Shown piece after piece: positions 28,216 to 39,292 of a DNA stretch of 64,000 nt. Numbering within the stretch: the stretch's first letter is position 1; each line of letters starts with the position of its first letter. Location of the stretch: positions 62,001-126,000 of the forward strand of contig NZ_BJDW01000002.1 in NCBI RefSeq assembly GCF_005405345.1. The letters are read 5' to 3'. A program made the translations under genes and the position numbers. This DNA is from Enterococcus viikkiensis (GTDB lineage Bacteria; Bacillota; Bacilli; Lactobacillales; Enterococcaceae). The notes under the pieces are model-generated. The model was not told the DNA's origin. It made no database searches and worked only from the letters and a program-made list of their open reading frames with translations.

Positions 28216-29406
28216 TCACTCCTGACTTTTCAAGTATTCATACTCAATCGCCAATTTCGTCCGTTTTTCATCCGCACTGATATTCAATGCAAAAGCTACG
28301 CCGACTGACAATACAAGTAAGCTATTTCCCCCCTGACTTAAAAATGGGAACGTGATCCCAGTCAAAGGAATAATTCCTAAAATACCACCAAGATTAATAA
28401 AAACTTGTAATAACAACAAACTTCCAATTCCAATACAAATCAACGAATTGAAAGGTTTCTTCGAACGAATCCCAACCAAAAAGATGCGTGCGATCATAAA
28501 AATCAAAATTGCTAATATAACTAAAGCGCCGATCAAGCCAACTTCCTCCATTACAATCGAAAAGATAAAGTCGGTATGAGCTTCACTTAAAAACCCTTTT
28601 TTCTCAATACTATTTCCTAAGCCACGACCAAACCAGCCGCCGTTAAACATGGCGTAATAGCCATTGACCATTTGATGTCCTTGATCCAATTCGTACTTAA
28701 AAGGATCTTTAAAGCTCTCAAAACGGCTATAAATATATTGCAGTCTTTGCGGAAAGATACTACCGCCAAAATGCGTCAGAAACTCGATCACTAAGAAACT
28801 ACCCGCGATTCCCACGCCGCCGACAATTAAGCTATAGAACCAGTTAACTCCACTAGCTAAAAGTAAAATCAATGCCAGCAACGTGATGATGGCCGCATTC
28901 CCCATATCCGGTTGGACAGCCACTAAAAAGATCATGATGAAAACTAAAATCAGCGGACGCTTCATATCAGTCATGAAATTGTCTTGGATCGTTTCTTGTC
29001 GCTTCGACAAGATATAGGACAAATACCAGACGACCATGATTTTTAAATATTCCGCAGGTTGCATACTGAAAGCACCAATACGAATCCAACCTTTGGCTCC
29101 ATTGACTTCTTTACCCACAAAAAAGACAACAATCAACAGTGCAAAAATTAAATACGTCGCAAAGATGATTAACTGCTGACTTTTTAACACATCTGTTTTC
29201 ATCTTGTACATCAAGCTAATCGCGATCAAACTCAACACCCAGAAAATTCCTTGGTTCATCACCAAGCTAGTAGGATTGACGTCGTTCGTAATCAATAAAT
29301 AAGAGGTGGAACTATAAACAAAGATCAGACCAATAACAGTCAGGATCAAATAAGGAATCAAAATACTATAATCTAAAAAATGACGCTTCTTTATCTTCGT
29401 TGGCAA
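28216..29406 (-). CDS. ftsW: FtsW/RodA/SpoVE family peptidoglycan glycosyltransferase (FtsW)
   Basis: A 396-residue protein with about ten transmembrane segments of the SEDS family, polymerising lipid II at the division septum with a class B PBP. Conserved loops GWIRIGAFSMQPAEYLKI, VQPDMGN and EEVGLIGA/PLTGITFPFLSQGGNS are present. Its place next to ylaN and pyc matches B. subtilis ftsW. Translation starts at TTG (29406), with GGGAGG 8 nt upstream inside ylaN. It is coupled to ylaN and pyc. Confidence 0.93.
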   Translation of the reverse strand: MPTKIKKRHFLDYSILIPYLILTVIGLIFVYSSTSYLLITNDVNPTSLVMNQGIFWVLSLIAISLMYKMKTDVLKSQQLIIFATYLIFALLIVVFFVGKEVNGAKGWIRIGAFSMQPAEYLKIMVVWYLSYILSKRQETIQDNFMTDMKRPLILVFIMIFLVAVQPDMGNAAIITLLALILLLASGVNWFYSLIVGGVGIAGSFLVIEFLTHFGGSIFPQRLQYIYSRFESFKDPFKYELDQGHQMVNGYYAMFNGGWFGRGLGNSIEKKGFLSEAHTDFIFSIVMEEVGLIGALVILAILIFMIARIFLVGIRSKKPFNSLICIGIGSLLLLQVFINLGGILGIIPLTGITFPFLSQGGNSLLVLSVGVAFALNISADEKRTKLAIEYEYLKSQE

Positions 29407-29409
29407 GAG

Positions 29410-29712
29410 TTAAGCCTCCCAGCCGGCATCCGTCATATCCTGACGAGTTTCGTACAAATCCGTATATAAACGATTCAACTCTGCTTCTAATTCACTAAGC
29501 ATCCGTTGACCTTCTCCTCGCTCTAAGATACCAACCTTTTCGGCGAAGAACACTTGTCGTGAGAAGCCATACATTTGTGTATCTACAACTTCCTCAAATG
29601 CTTTACATTGAGAGATACAAAGGCTGTTTGTTTGATTTCGAATCAATAATTTGATTCGATCGGCATCCTCTTGCAATATTTTAATGGCAAAATCAGAAGA
29701 AATATTTTCCAT
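29410..29712 (-). CDS. YlaN family protein (UPF0358)
   Basis: A 100-residue helical protein matching YlaN/UPF0358 (FAIKILQEDADRIKLLIRNQTN; RQDMTDAGWEA). In staphylococci YlaN has been reported as an iron-binding protein that relieves Fur repression; whether this holds here is inference. Cysteines lie at about 32 and 36 (CISQC). ATG at 29712 follows AGGAGG. It opens the ylaN-ftsW-pyc unit. Confidence 0.9.
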   Translation of the reverse strand: MENISSDFAIKILQEDADRIKLLIRNQTNSLCISQCKAFEEVVDTQMYGFSRQVFFAEKVGILERGEGQRMLSELEAELNRLYTDLYETRQDMTDAGWEA

Positions 29713-30097
29713 TTTGCTTTCCTCCTAGTTTCTATTAATCCATTCACTTTTTTTAAGTAAAAATGAACATGATGACTTAAATAATCCTTTTTCGTGCCGC
29801 GGATATTTTTTTAAACAAGCACTTAAAAAATCATTCTGTTAGCATCCATTGATTTCCACATTATAACATAGAAAAAATTCAAAAAGGAGAAAAATCAGCG
29901 AGCCTTAGCTTTTTCTAAACTCTTCGTTCGGCTTTAGACTTTTACACAGCTCAGAAAATATTACGCTAAGGTTACAAACGAAAATTTGCCGCTGAAAACG
30001 CGGAAAAACGGTTTTTTTTGAAGTTGCCGCTGTGAAACAAATTTAAAATATGAAACATAACATTTTTCCCTCTTGATCGCCTAGGTCATGAATCCAC
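29713..30097. other. Long intergenic region between ylaN and typA
   Basis: About 385 bp without a credible gene. It holds the ylaN promoter: minus-strand extended -10 TGTTATAAT at 29868-29860, with no clear -35. A plus-strand GC hairpin, CCGC (29989-29992) with GCGG (30000-30003), is followed by a T8 run at 30012-30019, and TTGCCGCTG occurs twice around it. These could belong to an unannotated small RNA, but no plus-strand promoter is evident. Confidence 0.45.
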
Positions 30098-30136
30098 AAA
30101 AAAAGACCGCACAATTAAGTGCAGTCTTAAAAAAAT
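30098..30136 (-). terminator. Rho-independent terminator of typA
   Basis: AAGAC-GCAC pairs with GTGC-GTCTT (about 30103-30128) around an AATTAA loop, with A and T runs on both sides. Confidence 0.85.
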
Positions 30137-30137
30137 A

Positions 30138-31979
30138 TTATTCAGCGGCTACTTTGCTTTTTTTAGCAGCTTTTTCACGTTCTGATTTATTTAGAATTTG
30201 TTTACGAAGACGAATGCTTTCTGGTGTAATTTCACAGAATTCATCGTCATTCAAGAATTCTAATGATTCTTCCAACGTTAGGATCCGTGGTTTTTTGATG
30301 ACAGATGTTTGGTCTTTGTTGGCTGAACGAACGTTAGTCATTTGTTTAGCCTTTGTAATATTGACACCTAAGTCTTTATCACGGCTATTTTCACCAACGA
30401 TCATTCCTTCATAGATCTCTGTACCTGGTTCAACGAAGACTGTTCCACGTTCTTCAACGCTCATGATTGAGTACATCGTTGCTTTACCATTATCAACTGA
30501 AACCAACGCACCGTTACGACGTCCGCCGATCACACCTTGAATTCTTGGCAAGTATTGATCAAAAGTATGATTCATAATACCGTACCCACGAGTCATTGAT
30601 AAGAATTCAGTAGTGAATCCGATCAAGCCACGAGCTGGAGCTAAGAAGACCAAACGAATTTGACCATTACCAGAATGGATCATGTCTTGCATTTCAGCTT
30701 TACGTTGACCCAACGCTTCGATCACGCTACCCATGTATTCTTCTGGTGTATCGATTTGAACACGTTCAAACGGTTCACATCTCACACCGTCAACCAATCG
30801 TTCAATTACTTCTGGACGAGACACTTGTAATTCGTACCCTTCACGACGCATGTTTTCGATCAAGATCGACAAATGCAATTCGCCACGACCAGAAACAGTC
30901 CAAGCATCAGGTGAATCTGTATTTTCAACACGAAGAGAAACGTCGGTGTGTAGTTCTGACATCAAACGTTCTTCGATCTTACGTGAAGTGACATATTTAC
31001 CTTCACGACCAGCAAATGGTGAATTATTAACCAAGAAAGTCATTTGTAAAGTTGGTTCATCAATGTGCAGAATTGGCAACGCGTCTTGATGATCCACTGG
31101 TGTAACTGTTTCACCAACAAAGATATCTTCCATCCCTGAAACAGCGATCAAATCGCCGGCTTTTGCTTCTTGGACTTCCAAACGTTGCAAGCCAAAGAAA
31201 CCAAAGATTTTTGTTACACGGAAGTTTTTAATTGACCCGTCAAGCTTCATAACTGAGACTTGGTCGCCGACTTTCATTTTTCCACGGAAGACACGGCCGA
31301 TCCCGATACGTCCAACATAGTCATTGTAATCTAACAATGATACTTGGAATTGTAATGGTTCGTCACTGTTATCAACTGGTGCAGGAATTTTTTCAACGAT
31401 TGTGTCAAAAATTGGTGCCATTGTTGCTTCTTGTTCCGCTGGATCATCAGATAAACTAGATGTTCCGTTGATTGCTGAAGCGTAGATCACTGGGAAATCT
31501 AATTGATCATCGTCAGCACCTAATTCGATAAATAATTCTAAGACTTCATCAACCACTTCTTCTGGACGAGCAGAAGGTTTGTCGATTTTATTTACAACTA
31601 CGATCGGTGTCAAATGTTGTTCCAACGCTTTTTTCAATACGAAACGCGTTTGCGGCATCGTACCTTCATAAGCATCGACAACTAATAACACACCATCAAC
31701 CATTTTCATGATCCGTTCCACTTCACCACCGAAATCGGCATGCCCTGGAGTGTCCATGATATTGATTTTGTAATCTTTATAGTTTACAGCCGTATTTTTG
31801 GCTAAGATCGTGATTCCACGTTCTTTTTCTAATGCATTTGAATCCATTGCCCGTTCTTGTAACTGAACATGGCTATCAAGGGTATCAGATTGCTTTAACA
31901 TCTCATCAACTAATGTTGTTTTACCATGGTCGACGTGGGCGATAATTGCCACGTTGCGAATATCTTCTCTGTAGTTCAA
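30138..31979 (-). CDS. typA: Translational GTPase TypA/BipA
   Basis: A 613-residue ribosome-binding GTPase. G motifs are [15 protein letters not shown] (G1), RGITI (G2), DTPGHADF (G3) and NKIDK (G4). Domain II and an EF-G-like domain ([19 protein letters not shown]) follow, then the BipA-specific C-terminus. It supports ribosome assembly and stress growth. Translation starts at TTG (31979), with AGGAG 8 nt upstream. The promoter is an extended -10 TGCTATAAT at 32033-32025. Confidence 0.96.
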   Translation of the reverse strand: MNYREDIRNVAIIAHVDHGKTTLVDEMLKQSDTLDSHVQLQERAMDSNALEKERGITILAKNTAVNYKDYKINIMDTPGHADFGGEVERIMKMVDGVLLVVDAYEGTMPQTRFVLKKALEQHLTPIVVVNKIDKPSARPEEVVDEVLELFIELGADDDQLDFPVIYASAINGTSSLSDDPAEQEATMAPIFDTIVEKIPAPVDNSDEPLQFQVSLLDYNDYVGRIGIGRVFRGKMKVGDQVSVMKLDGSIKNFRVTKIFGFFGLQRLEVQEAKAGDLIAVSGMEDIFVGETVTPVDHQDALPILHIDEPTLQMTFLVNNSPFAGREGKYVTSRKIEERLMSELHTDVSLRVENTDSPDAWTVSGRGELHLSILIENMRREGYELQVSRPEVIERLVDGVRCEPFERVQIDTPEEYMGSVIEALGQRKAEMQDMIHSGNGQIRLVFLAPARGLIGFTTEFLSMTRGYGIMNHTFDQYLPRIQGVIGGRRNGALVSVDNGKATMYSIMSVEERGTVFVEPGTEIYEGMIVGENSRDKDLGVNITKAKQMTNVRSANKDQTSVIKKPRILTLEESLEFLNDDEFCEITPESIRLRKQILNKSEREKAAKKSKVAAE

Positions 31980-32089
31980 TTTAATTGCTCCTTTTCTTGT
32001 AACGCGAGACTCACTCGATTGACAATTATAGCAGAAAATCCGAGAGAGTGTTAGTAAAACATTTTCATTTTTTCAGAAAAATTGATTTC

Positions 32090-32854
32090 TTAATGTTTTT
32101 CTTTATCAAAGGCTTGAATTTGTTCCATTGCGGCTGATGTTGCGCCAATAAAAAACTCTCGTCCTTGAAAGCTTAATGGCTGCCCTTCAGCGCCAGAAAA
32201 TGGCAAGCCTAACTGTTTCATCATAATGCTTCCTGCCGCGTAATCCCAAGGGCTTAGCATGCTAATATAACCAATCTGAGTCCCTTTTAAGATCGCAATC
32301 AGATCTAGTCCGGCGCAGCCTAGTACACGTACCCCCATGGTTTGATTGCCGATCTCTTGTGCATGATTACTATTGTTACGATAAAGTGCTAAATTCATCC
32401 CAATCAAGCCTTGGTCTAAGGCGCGATTTTCCGGCGGAGAAAGTTCTTCATTATTATAGAAAACGTTACCGACTTTTGGTCCGCCCCAAAATAATTCATC
32501 TCGCATCACGTCATAGATAAAGCCTAATTGACCCACGCCATTTTCATAAACCGCGATCATAATACAGAAATTTTCTCGTTGCATAACAAAATTCAACGTC
32601 CCATCGATTGGATCAATCACAAAGACACGCCCTTGATCGATTGACGTTTGATCCTGACCATTTTCTTCACCTAAAATTTTGGCAGTCGGATCAAAGGCAG
32701 TGATTTTACGAACGATAAACGCTTGGGTCTCTTTATCAACGTTCGTCACAAGATCCGTCCGCCCACTTTTTTGATCGACCTTCAAAGCATCTCCCAAGCC
32801 AGCTTTGATTCGCTCCGCTGCCTCGTAGATCCAACTAATAATTTCTTTTTCCAC
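32090..32854 (-). CDS. Inositol monophosphatase family protein (YktC-like)
   Basis: A 254-residue metal-dependent phosphatase. Motifs: DLVTNVDKET, ILGEENG, the metal site IDPIDGTLNF, and the C-terminal SPWDYAAGSIMM. Substrates may be inositol phosphate, fructose-1,6-bisphosphate or PAP. The true start is GTG at 32854 (VEKEIISW) with AGGAGG 8 nt upstream; the longer in-frame extension to 33025 is only the shadow of the overlapping UPF0223 gene. It lies 25 nt after that gene. Confidence 0.88.
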   Translation of the reverse strand: MEKEIISWIYEAAERIKAGLGDALKVDQKSGRTDLVTNVDKETQAFIVRKITAFDPTAKILGEENGQDQTSIDQGRVFVIDPIDGTLNFVMQRENFCIMIAVYENGVGQLGFIYDVMRDELFWGGPKVGNVFYNNEELSPPENRALDQGLIGMNLALYRNNSNHAQEIGNQTMGVRVLGCAGLDLIAILKGTQIGYISMLSPWDYAAGSIMMKQLGLPFSGAEGQPLSFQGREFFIGATSAAMEQIQAFDKEKH

Positions 32855-32879
32855 CGTAATTATCCTCCTGACGTCCGTT

Positions 32880-33149
32880 TTATAGTTTAAAACGCTTGGC
32901 TGTGGCTGCTTTCGCCTGTTGCAGCGTTCGGTAGATAGAATAACCGCTGGCTGCTTCAAACTCGCGGCCGATACGTTTTTCTTCACCGATACTTTTGACG
33001 ACCGTTTTAAAGTTTTTATAGCCATTTAAAAAGTTTTCTTTATCTGTGCCGCTTTCATTTGCTTCTTCCACTAGATTTAAAAAATGAATCACTGCTGTAA
33101 TCTCTTCATGTGTCCAATCTTCGTCAATTGGGTAACTGTAATTTGCCAT
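32880..33149 (-). CDS. UPF0223 family protein (YktA-like)
   Basis: An 89-residue protein starting MANYSYPIDEDWTHEEI, the standard UPF0223 N-terminus, with YRTLQQAKAA near the C-terminus. Function unknown. ATG at 33149 has GGAG 9 nt upstream; the frame is open further back, but that extension is unlike the family. It is paired with the IMPase as in B. subtilis (yktA, yktC). Confidence 0.85.
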   Translation of the reverse strand: MANYSYPIDEDWTHEEITAVIHFLNLVEEANESGTDKENFLNGYKNFKTVVKSIGEEKRIGREFEAASGYSIYRTLQQAKAATAKRFKL

Positions 33150-33268
33150 TGATTCCCACTCCATTTCAAAAATTAGTTTACCATAGAATGGGACTAGCGT
33201 TTGTTCAAAACCATCTAAGAAATTATTTCTTGCGTAAAAGGCCATCCATTTTATCTTGTTGCGTCATC

Positions 33269-33457
33269 TCACTTAACACGCGTCAAGGATTTCTGACAAC
33301 GATCACACTTTTCAGTAAGCTTTTCGTAACGAGAATGCTGGATCCAACGATTAAATTTTTGCCGACTGTCATGCCTTGTTTGATCGTGACACTCGTAACA
33401 AGAATTCGGTTCAAAAAAAGCGGCTAAATCGTCGTGCAGGTTGCACGACTCCGACAC
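33269..33457 (-). CDS. Small zinc-ribbon-like protein, unrecognised
   Basis: A 62-residue frame with a GTG start at 33457 and GAGG 7 nt upstream. Cysteines fall at 5, 20, 23, 51 and 54, giving CYEC and CDRC pairs 27 residues apart, a zinc-ribbon arrangement. The rest is polar and charged (DQTRHDSRQKFNRWIQHSRYEK). It is preceded by a -10 TATAAT (33527-33522) and followed 119 nt later by the yktA start. I do not recognise the family. It may be a real small gene or a chance frame. Confidence 0.45.
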   Translation of the reverse strand: MSESCNLHDDLAAFFEPNSCYECHDQTRHDSRQKFNRWIQHSRYEKLTEKCDRCQKSLTRVK

Positions 33458-33529
33458 TTCATATCCTCTAGTAGTTCGGCCATAAGTACACGTCTAAGCT
33501 ACATTAATCTTTTTAAAATGGATTATAAA

Positions 33530-33581
33530 AGAAAAGACCACAAGCCTCATCCAATAACTGGACTTCGCCTGCAGTCTTTTT
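33530..33581 (-). terminator. Terminator of the pdh operon
   Basis: On the minus strand 33580-33567 pairs over 14 positions (with G-U wobbles) with 33545-33532. An inner TCCA/TGGA stem fills the loop. A short T-rich tail overlaps the downstream -10. Confidence 0.65.
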
Positions 33582-33591
33582 CATGCTTTGG

Positions 33592-34998
33592 TTAAATATG
33601 GATTGGTAACCCTAAGGCCAATTCAGAAGTATCCATTACGATTTCACCTAATGATGGATGTGGATGAATCGTCAAGGCGATATCTTCAGCATTCATACCT
33701 GATTCAATCGCTAAGGCCAATTCAGAGACCATATCACTGGCACCAACACCAGCAATTTGAGCACCGATAATAACATTATCCTCTACCGTCGTCACTAAGC
33801 GGATGAAGCCCTCTGTCTTACCTAGAGATAACGCACGACCGTTACCAGAGAATGGGAACTTAAAGGCTTTCGCTTCTAACCCAGCTTCTTTAGCCTCTTT
33901 GATTGTCATACCAACAGAAGCTAATTCTGGATCAGTGAAGGCAACGGCTGGCATCGCTTTATAATCTACAGCAACTTTTTTGCCTGAGATTGCTTCAGCA
34001 GCAATTTTTGCTTCGTAGCTAGCTTTGTGGGCCAAAGCTGCGCCTGGTACGATATCACCGATTGCATAAATACTTGATACATTCGTCCGACCTTGTTTGT
34101 CTACTTTAATCAAACCACGATCAGTCAGTTCAACACCTGCTTGTTCTAAGCCCATGTCGTTTGTGTTTGGACGACGGCCAACCGTTACCATTACATAGTC
34201 AGCGTCGATTGTTTCTTCTTTACCATCCACTTCGTAACGAACCGTTACGCTGTCGCCGTTGTCAACTGCTTCACGGGCCATTGCTGAAGTAATCACTTTG
34301 ATTCCTTTATTCTTGAAATCTTTTTCGACTAATTGAACCATGTCTTTTTCATACGTTGGTAAAATTTGTGGCGTTCCTTCAACAATTGTCACTTCAGCGC
34401 CTAAGTTAGCATACGCACTACCTAATTCAGCACCAATGACGCCGCCGCCAATAATGACAAATTTTTCAGGGACTTGTTCTAACGCTAAACCTCCAGTCGA
34501 ATCCAAGATACGTCCACCAAATTTAAAACCAGGGATTTCGATGGGGCGCGAACCCGTGGCTACAATTGCATTATTAAACGAATACGTTTGTGCAGAGTCC
34601 GGATGAATCACACGTAAATTTTTATCATCAACAAAGAAAGCTTCTCCTTCGATGATCTCTACTTTGTGTTTTTTCAATAAAAATTTAACGCCTGAAGTTA
34701 ATTTATTCACGACGCCATTTTCTTTCCAGTCCTGAGTCTTGGCAAAATCAAGCGTAACCTTTTCGCTGCTGACACCGAACATTTCAGAGTCCAACGCGTC
34801 ATGATAATGGTGTCCAGCAGAAATCAAGGCTTTAGAAGGAACACAGCCGACATTTAAACAAACGCCGCCAATGTATTCTCGTTCGATGATTGCTACCTTT
34901 TGTCCCATTTCTGCGGCGCGGATGGCAGCCACATAGCCGCCAGGTCCCGCTCCGATTACAACTGTATCTAATTCAATGGCAAAATCTCCTACTACCAT
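33592..34998 (-). CDS. pdhD: Dihydrolipoyl dehydrogenase (PDH E3)
   Basis: A 468-residue FAD disulfide oxidoreductase that reoxidises dihydrolipoamide with NAD+. The FAD fold is [19 protein letters not shown], the redox-active disulfide [15 protein letters not shown] (about residues 45-60), the NAD fold [19 protein letters not shown], and the C-terminal catalytic His-Glu in HPHPSLGE. Last in the pdhABCD operon. ATG at 34998 follows AAGGA at a somewhat long spacing. Confidence 0.97.
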   Translation of the reverse strand: MVVGDFAIELDTVVIGAGPGGYVAAIRAAEMGQKVAIIEREYIGGVCLNVGCVPSKALISAGHHYHDALDSEMFGVSSEKVTLDFAKTQDWKENGVVNKLTSGVKFLLKKHKVEIIEGEAFFVDDKNLRVIHPDSAQTYSFNNAIVATGSRPIEIPGFKFGGRILDSTGGLALEQVPEKFVIIGGGVIGAELGSAYANLGAEVTIVEGTPQILPTYEKDMVQLVEKDFKNKGIKVITSAMAREAVDNGDSVTVRYEVDGKEETIDADYVMVTVGRRPNTNDMGLEQAGVELTDRGLIKVDKQGRTNVSSIYAIGDIVPGAALAHKASYEAKIAAEAISGKKVAVDYKAMPAVAFTDPELASVGMTIKEAKEAGLEAKAFKFPFSGNGRALSLGKTEGFIRLVTTVEDNVIIGAQIAGVGASDMVSELALAIESGMNAEDIALTIHPHPSLGEIVMDTSELALGLPIHI

Positions 34999-35005
34999 GA
35001 TCTTA

Positions 35006-36646
35006 TCATCCTTCCATTAATAATAATTCTGGATCAGCTAATAAACGTTTGATATTGTTCATAGCTTTTTGCGCTGTCGCGCCATCAACAATGCGATGGT
35101 CGAAGCTTAATGAAAGTTTCATTACACGGCCAACCGCTAGTTCGCCTTCATCATTGACAATAGGTTGTTGCGCGATGGTTCCAACACCCAAGATGGCAAC
35201 CTCAGGGTAGTTGATGACTGGTGTAAACCAGCCGCCACCAACAGAACCAATATTTGAAATCGTAATCGTGCCATTACGCATGTCATCGCCGGTTAATTTA
35301 CCGTCATGAGCCAACGCTGCTTTTTCATTGATTTCGTCAGCGATTTTAAACATGCCTTTAGTGTCAGCATTTTTCACGTTTGGTACATACAAACCATGAT
35401 CCGTATCGGTTGCAATACCGATATTGTAATAATTTTTATATACAATTTCTTGGGCTGCATCATCAATTGATGCATTCAAGACTGGGTATTTCTTAACTGT
35501 TGCAGTCAAGGCTTTTACCACGTAAGGCAAGAAAGTTAATTTTGTCCCGTTATCCAATGCAACTTGTTTAAATTTCTTACGATGATCCCAAAGTTTAGAA
35601 ACTTCCACTTCATCATGTAACGTAACATGTGGAGCGGTATGTTTGCTATTAACCATTGCTTTAGCAATTGCTTTACGGGTTGGTGTCAGCTTCTCACGAG
35701 TTTCCATTTCACCCATGTTTGAAGTAAATGGTTGCGCAGGTTTTTCTGCTTTGGCAGGTGCTGCCCCAGAAGTTGGAGCTGCTGTTTCGGCTACAGAATC
35801 TGCTGTTTTAGCTGGAGCCGTTTGTCCACCACCGGAAATAAATGCATCGATGTCTTCTTTTACAATGCGTCCGCCTTTACCAGTTGCTGTGACTTGAGAA
35901 ATATCCACGTCTTTTTCACGGGCATATTGACGCACAGAAGGCATTGCCAAAACTCGTTTGTCTGGATTACTTGATTCAACAACTGAACTAGCCGATTTGG
36001 TCTCTGTTTTAGGTGCTTCCACAGGTGCCGCTGAGTCAGTTGAAGCCGCTGAGTCATTGTGTCCTGGTGCGTCAATTTCAACTAGAACATCGCCAACGTT
36101 TGCGACTGTACCTTCATCCACGATGATTTTTTTGATTGTTCCGGTTACAGGAGAGGGAATTTCTTCTACTGATTTATCATTTTGGACTTCTAATAAAGTA
36201 TCGTCTTCTTCAATCGTGTCGCCAGCTTTGACGAACCATTTAACGATCTCGCCTTCAGCAATTCCTTCACCAATATCCGGTAATTTAAATTGGAAGACAC
36301 CGCCGCCACTACCACTGTTCCCACTTTCAATAGTTGGTTCAGCTGCTGGGGCTTCCGGTGTTTGTGATTCCGCAGCGACTCCTTCATCGCCTTCATTATC
36401 TTCATGCCCGGGAGCGTCGATTTCAACTAAGACGTCACCCACATTTGCGACCGTTCCTTCGTCTACGATGATTTTTTTGATTGTTCCGGTTACGGGAGAG
36501 GGAATTTCTTCCACTGATTTGTCATTTTGAACTTCTAGTAAAGTATCGTCTTCATTAATCGTGTCGCCGGCTTTGACGAACCATTTAACGATCTCGCCTT
36601 CAGCGATTCCTTCACCAATGTCCGGTAATTTAAATTGGTAAGCCAT
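35006..36646 (-). CDS. pdhC: Dihydrolipoamide acetyltransferase (PDH E2) with two lipoyl domains
   Basis: A 546-residue core subunit that transfers the acetyl group to CoA. Two tandem lipoyl domains (1-80 and about 117-196) carry lipoyl lysines K43 and K158 in identical [11 protein letters not shown] contexts. Ala/Pro-rich linkers, a peripheral subunit-binding domain ([19 protein letters not shown], about 232-270) and the catalytic domain with SFDHRIVDG near the C-terminus follow. The two lipoyl-coding segments (36407-36646 and 36047-36296) are nearly identical in DNA as well. AGGAG is 10 nt from ATG. Confidence 0.97.
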   Translation of the reverse strand: MAYQFKLPDIGEGIAEGEIVKWFVKAGDTINEDDTLLEVQNDKSVEEIPSPVTGTIKKIIVDEGTVANVGDVLVEIDAPGHEDNEGDEGVAAESQTPEAPAAEPTIESGNSGSGGGVFQFKLPDIGEGIAEGEIVKWFVKAGDTIEEDDTLLEVQNDKSVEEIPSPVTGTIKKIIVDEGTVANVGDVLVEIDAPGHNDSAASTDSAAPVEAPKTETKSASSVVESSNPDKRVLAMPSVRQYAREKDVDISQVTATGKGGRIVKEDIDAFISGGGQTAPAKTADSVAETAAPTSGAAPAKAEKPAQPFTSNMGEMETREKLTPTRKAIAKAMVNSKHTAPHVTLHDEVEVSKLWDHRKKFKQVALDNGTKLTFLPYVVKALTATVKKYPVLNASIDDAAQEIVYKNYYNIGIATDTDHGLYVPNVKNADTKGMFKIADEINEKAALAHDGKLTGDDMRNGTITISNIGSVGGGWFTPVINYPEVAILGVGTIAQQPIVNDEGELAVGRVMKLSLSFDHRIVDGATAQKAMNNIKRLLADPELLLMEG

Positions 36647-36813
36647 GTTCTTTTCGCTCCTATCTCATATTTCGGATCTATTTTTTTCGTCACGTATATT
36701 ATTCGGCTAGTTTTTAATTTATTTTTAGTAGACTAGCTCGTAACTATCGAATGAAATTTTTTTACACACACCCACCTACTTAACCCTGCAAAAGCACAGA
36801 AGTAGAGTAGGAA

Positions 36814-37791
36814 TTAAAATTCAACGATTTCTTTTACTTTGGCTTCAATATCTGCCGCGTTTGGCAGCCAGATGCCTTCTGCTTGTCCGAATGGGAAGAC
36901 AGTATCTGGAGCTGAAACACGACCAACCGGCGCTTCTAATGAAAGAACCGCACGTTCAGAGATTTCTGAAACAACTTGTGCTCCGACGCCTGCTTGTTTT
37001 TGAGCTTCTTGAACAACTACGACACGACCTGTTTTTTCAACCGATTTGATAATCGTCTCTACATCTAATGGAGCCACCGTGCGTAAATCGATAATTTCTA
37101 CGTTAATATTTTCTTTTGCTAAATTGTCCGCAGCTTTCACTGCTTCACGAACCATCGCACCATAAGTAATGATTGAAACATCTGTACCTTCTCTAGTAAC
37201 GGCTGCCTTATCCAATGGCACTTCGTAGATTCCTTCTGGCACTTCTTCACGGAACGAACGATAAAGCTTCATGTGTTCTAAGAAGACCACTGGGTCGTTA
37301 TTACGAATTGATGCAATCAATAATCCTTTAGCATCATAAGGGTTTGAAGGAATCACTACTCGCAACCCGGGTGATTGAGCCATTAAGCCTTCTAAATTGT
37401 CTGAGTGAAGTTCTGGTGTATGAACACCGCCACCAAATGGGGCACGAATCGTGATTGGCAAATTACGTGTGCCACCCATACGATAACGAGTACGCGCCAT
37501 TTGTCCAACGATTTCATCCATCGCTTCGAAAACAAAACCAAAGAACTGGATTTCTGGTACCGGACGGAAGCCTTGTAAAGCTAAACCAAATCCAAGTCCG
37601 GCAATTCCTGATTCTGCCAATGGAGTATCGAACACTTGATCTTCGCCAAATTTTTCTTGAAGACCTTCAGTCGCACGGAAAACCCCACCGTTTTTACCGA
37701 CATCTTCACCGAAAACTAAAACTTCTTTGTCTTTTTCAAGCATCAGAGCTAAGGCATCTGTGATTGCTTGGATCATTGTTTTTTGTGCCAT
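36814..37791 (-). CDS. pdhB: Pyruvate dehydrogenase E1 component subunit beta
   Basis: A 325-residue transketolase-like subunit ([35 protein letters not shown], ending [11 protein letters not shown]). With the alpha subunit it binds TPP and decarboxylates pyruvate. It starts 2 nt after the pdhA stop region. A 167-bp structured gap separates it from pdhC. Confidence 0.96.
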   Translation of the reverse strand: MAQKTMIQAITDALALMLEKDKEVLVFGEDVGKNGGVFRATEGLQEKFGEDQVFDTPLAESGIAGLGFGLALQGFRPVPEIQFFGFVFEAMDEIVGQMARTRYRMGGTRNLPITIRAPFGGGVHTPELHSDNLEGLMAQSPGLRVVIPSNPYDAKGLLIASIRNNDPVVFLEHMKLYRSFREEVPEGIYEVPLDKAAVTREGTDVSIITYGAMVREAVKAADNLAKENINVEIIDLRTVAPLDVETIIKSVEKTGRVVVVQEAQKQAGVGAQVVSEISERAVLSLEAPVGRVSAPDTVFPFGQAEGIWLPNAADIEAKVKEIVEF

Positions 37792-37793
37792 GA

Positions 37794-39247
<1,454 letters not shown>

Positions 39248-39288
39248 ACAAAAAAAGAAACAGAGTGACGACGTTCGCCACTCTGTTA
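39248..39288 (-). terminator. Rho-independent terminator of mgtA
   Basis: AACAGAGTG (39259-39267) pairs with CACTCTGTT (39279-39287). A T-run follows on the minus strand. Confidence 0.87.
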
Positions 39289-39292
39289 CATT

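Noticed and set aside
32855-33025. N-terminal extension of the inositol monophosphatase
   Set aside because: The extension overlaps the UPF0223 gene and is low in family similarity, while GTG 32854 has an excellent AGGAGG.
33150-33245. 32-residue extension of the UPF0223 protein
   Set aside because: Open by chance; the family begins at MANYSYP, where GGAG is well spaced.
33482-33500. Short frame starting MAELLEDMKC as the true start of the zinc-ribbon gene (frameshift)
   Set aside because: It stops after 19 codons in another frame; nothing shows that the two frames were once joined.
35958-36530. 190-aa plus-strand open frame over pdhC
   Set aside because: It is antisense to two repeated lipoyl domains; its length comes from codon bias and the duplication. 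No ribosome binding site, and its product is low-complexity Ser/Thr/Pro.
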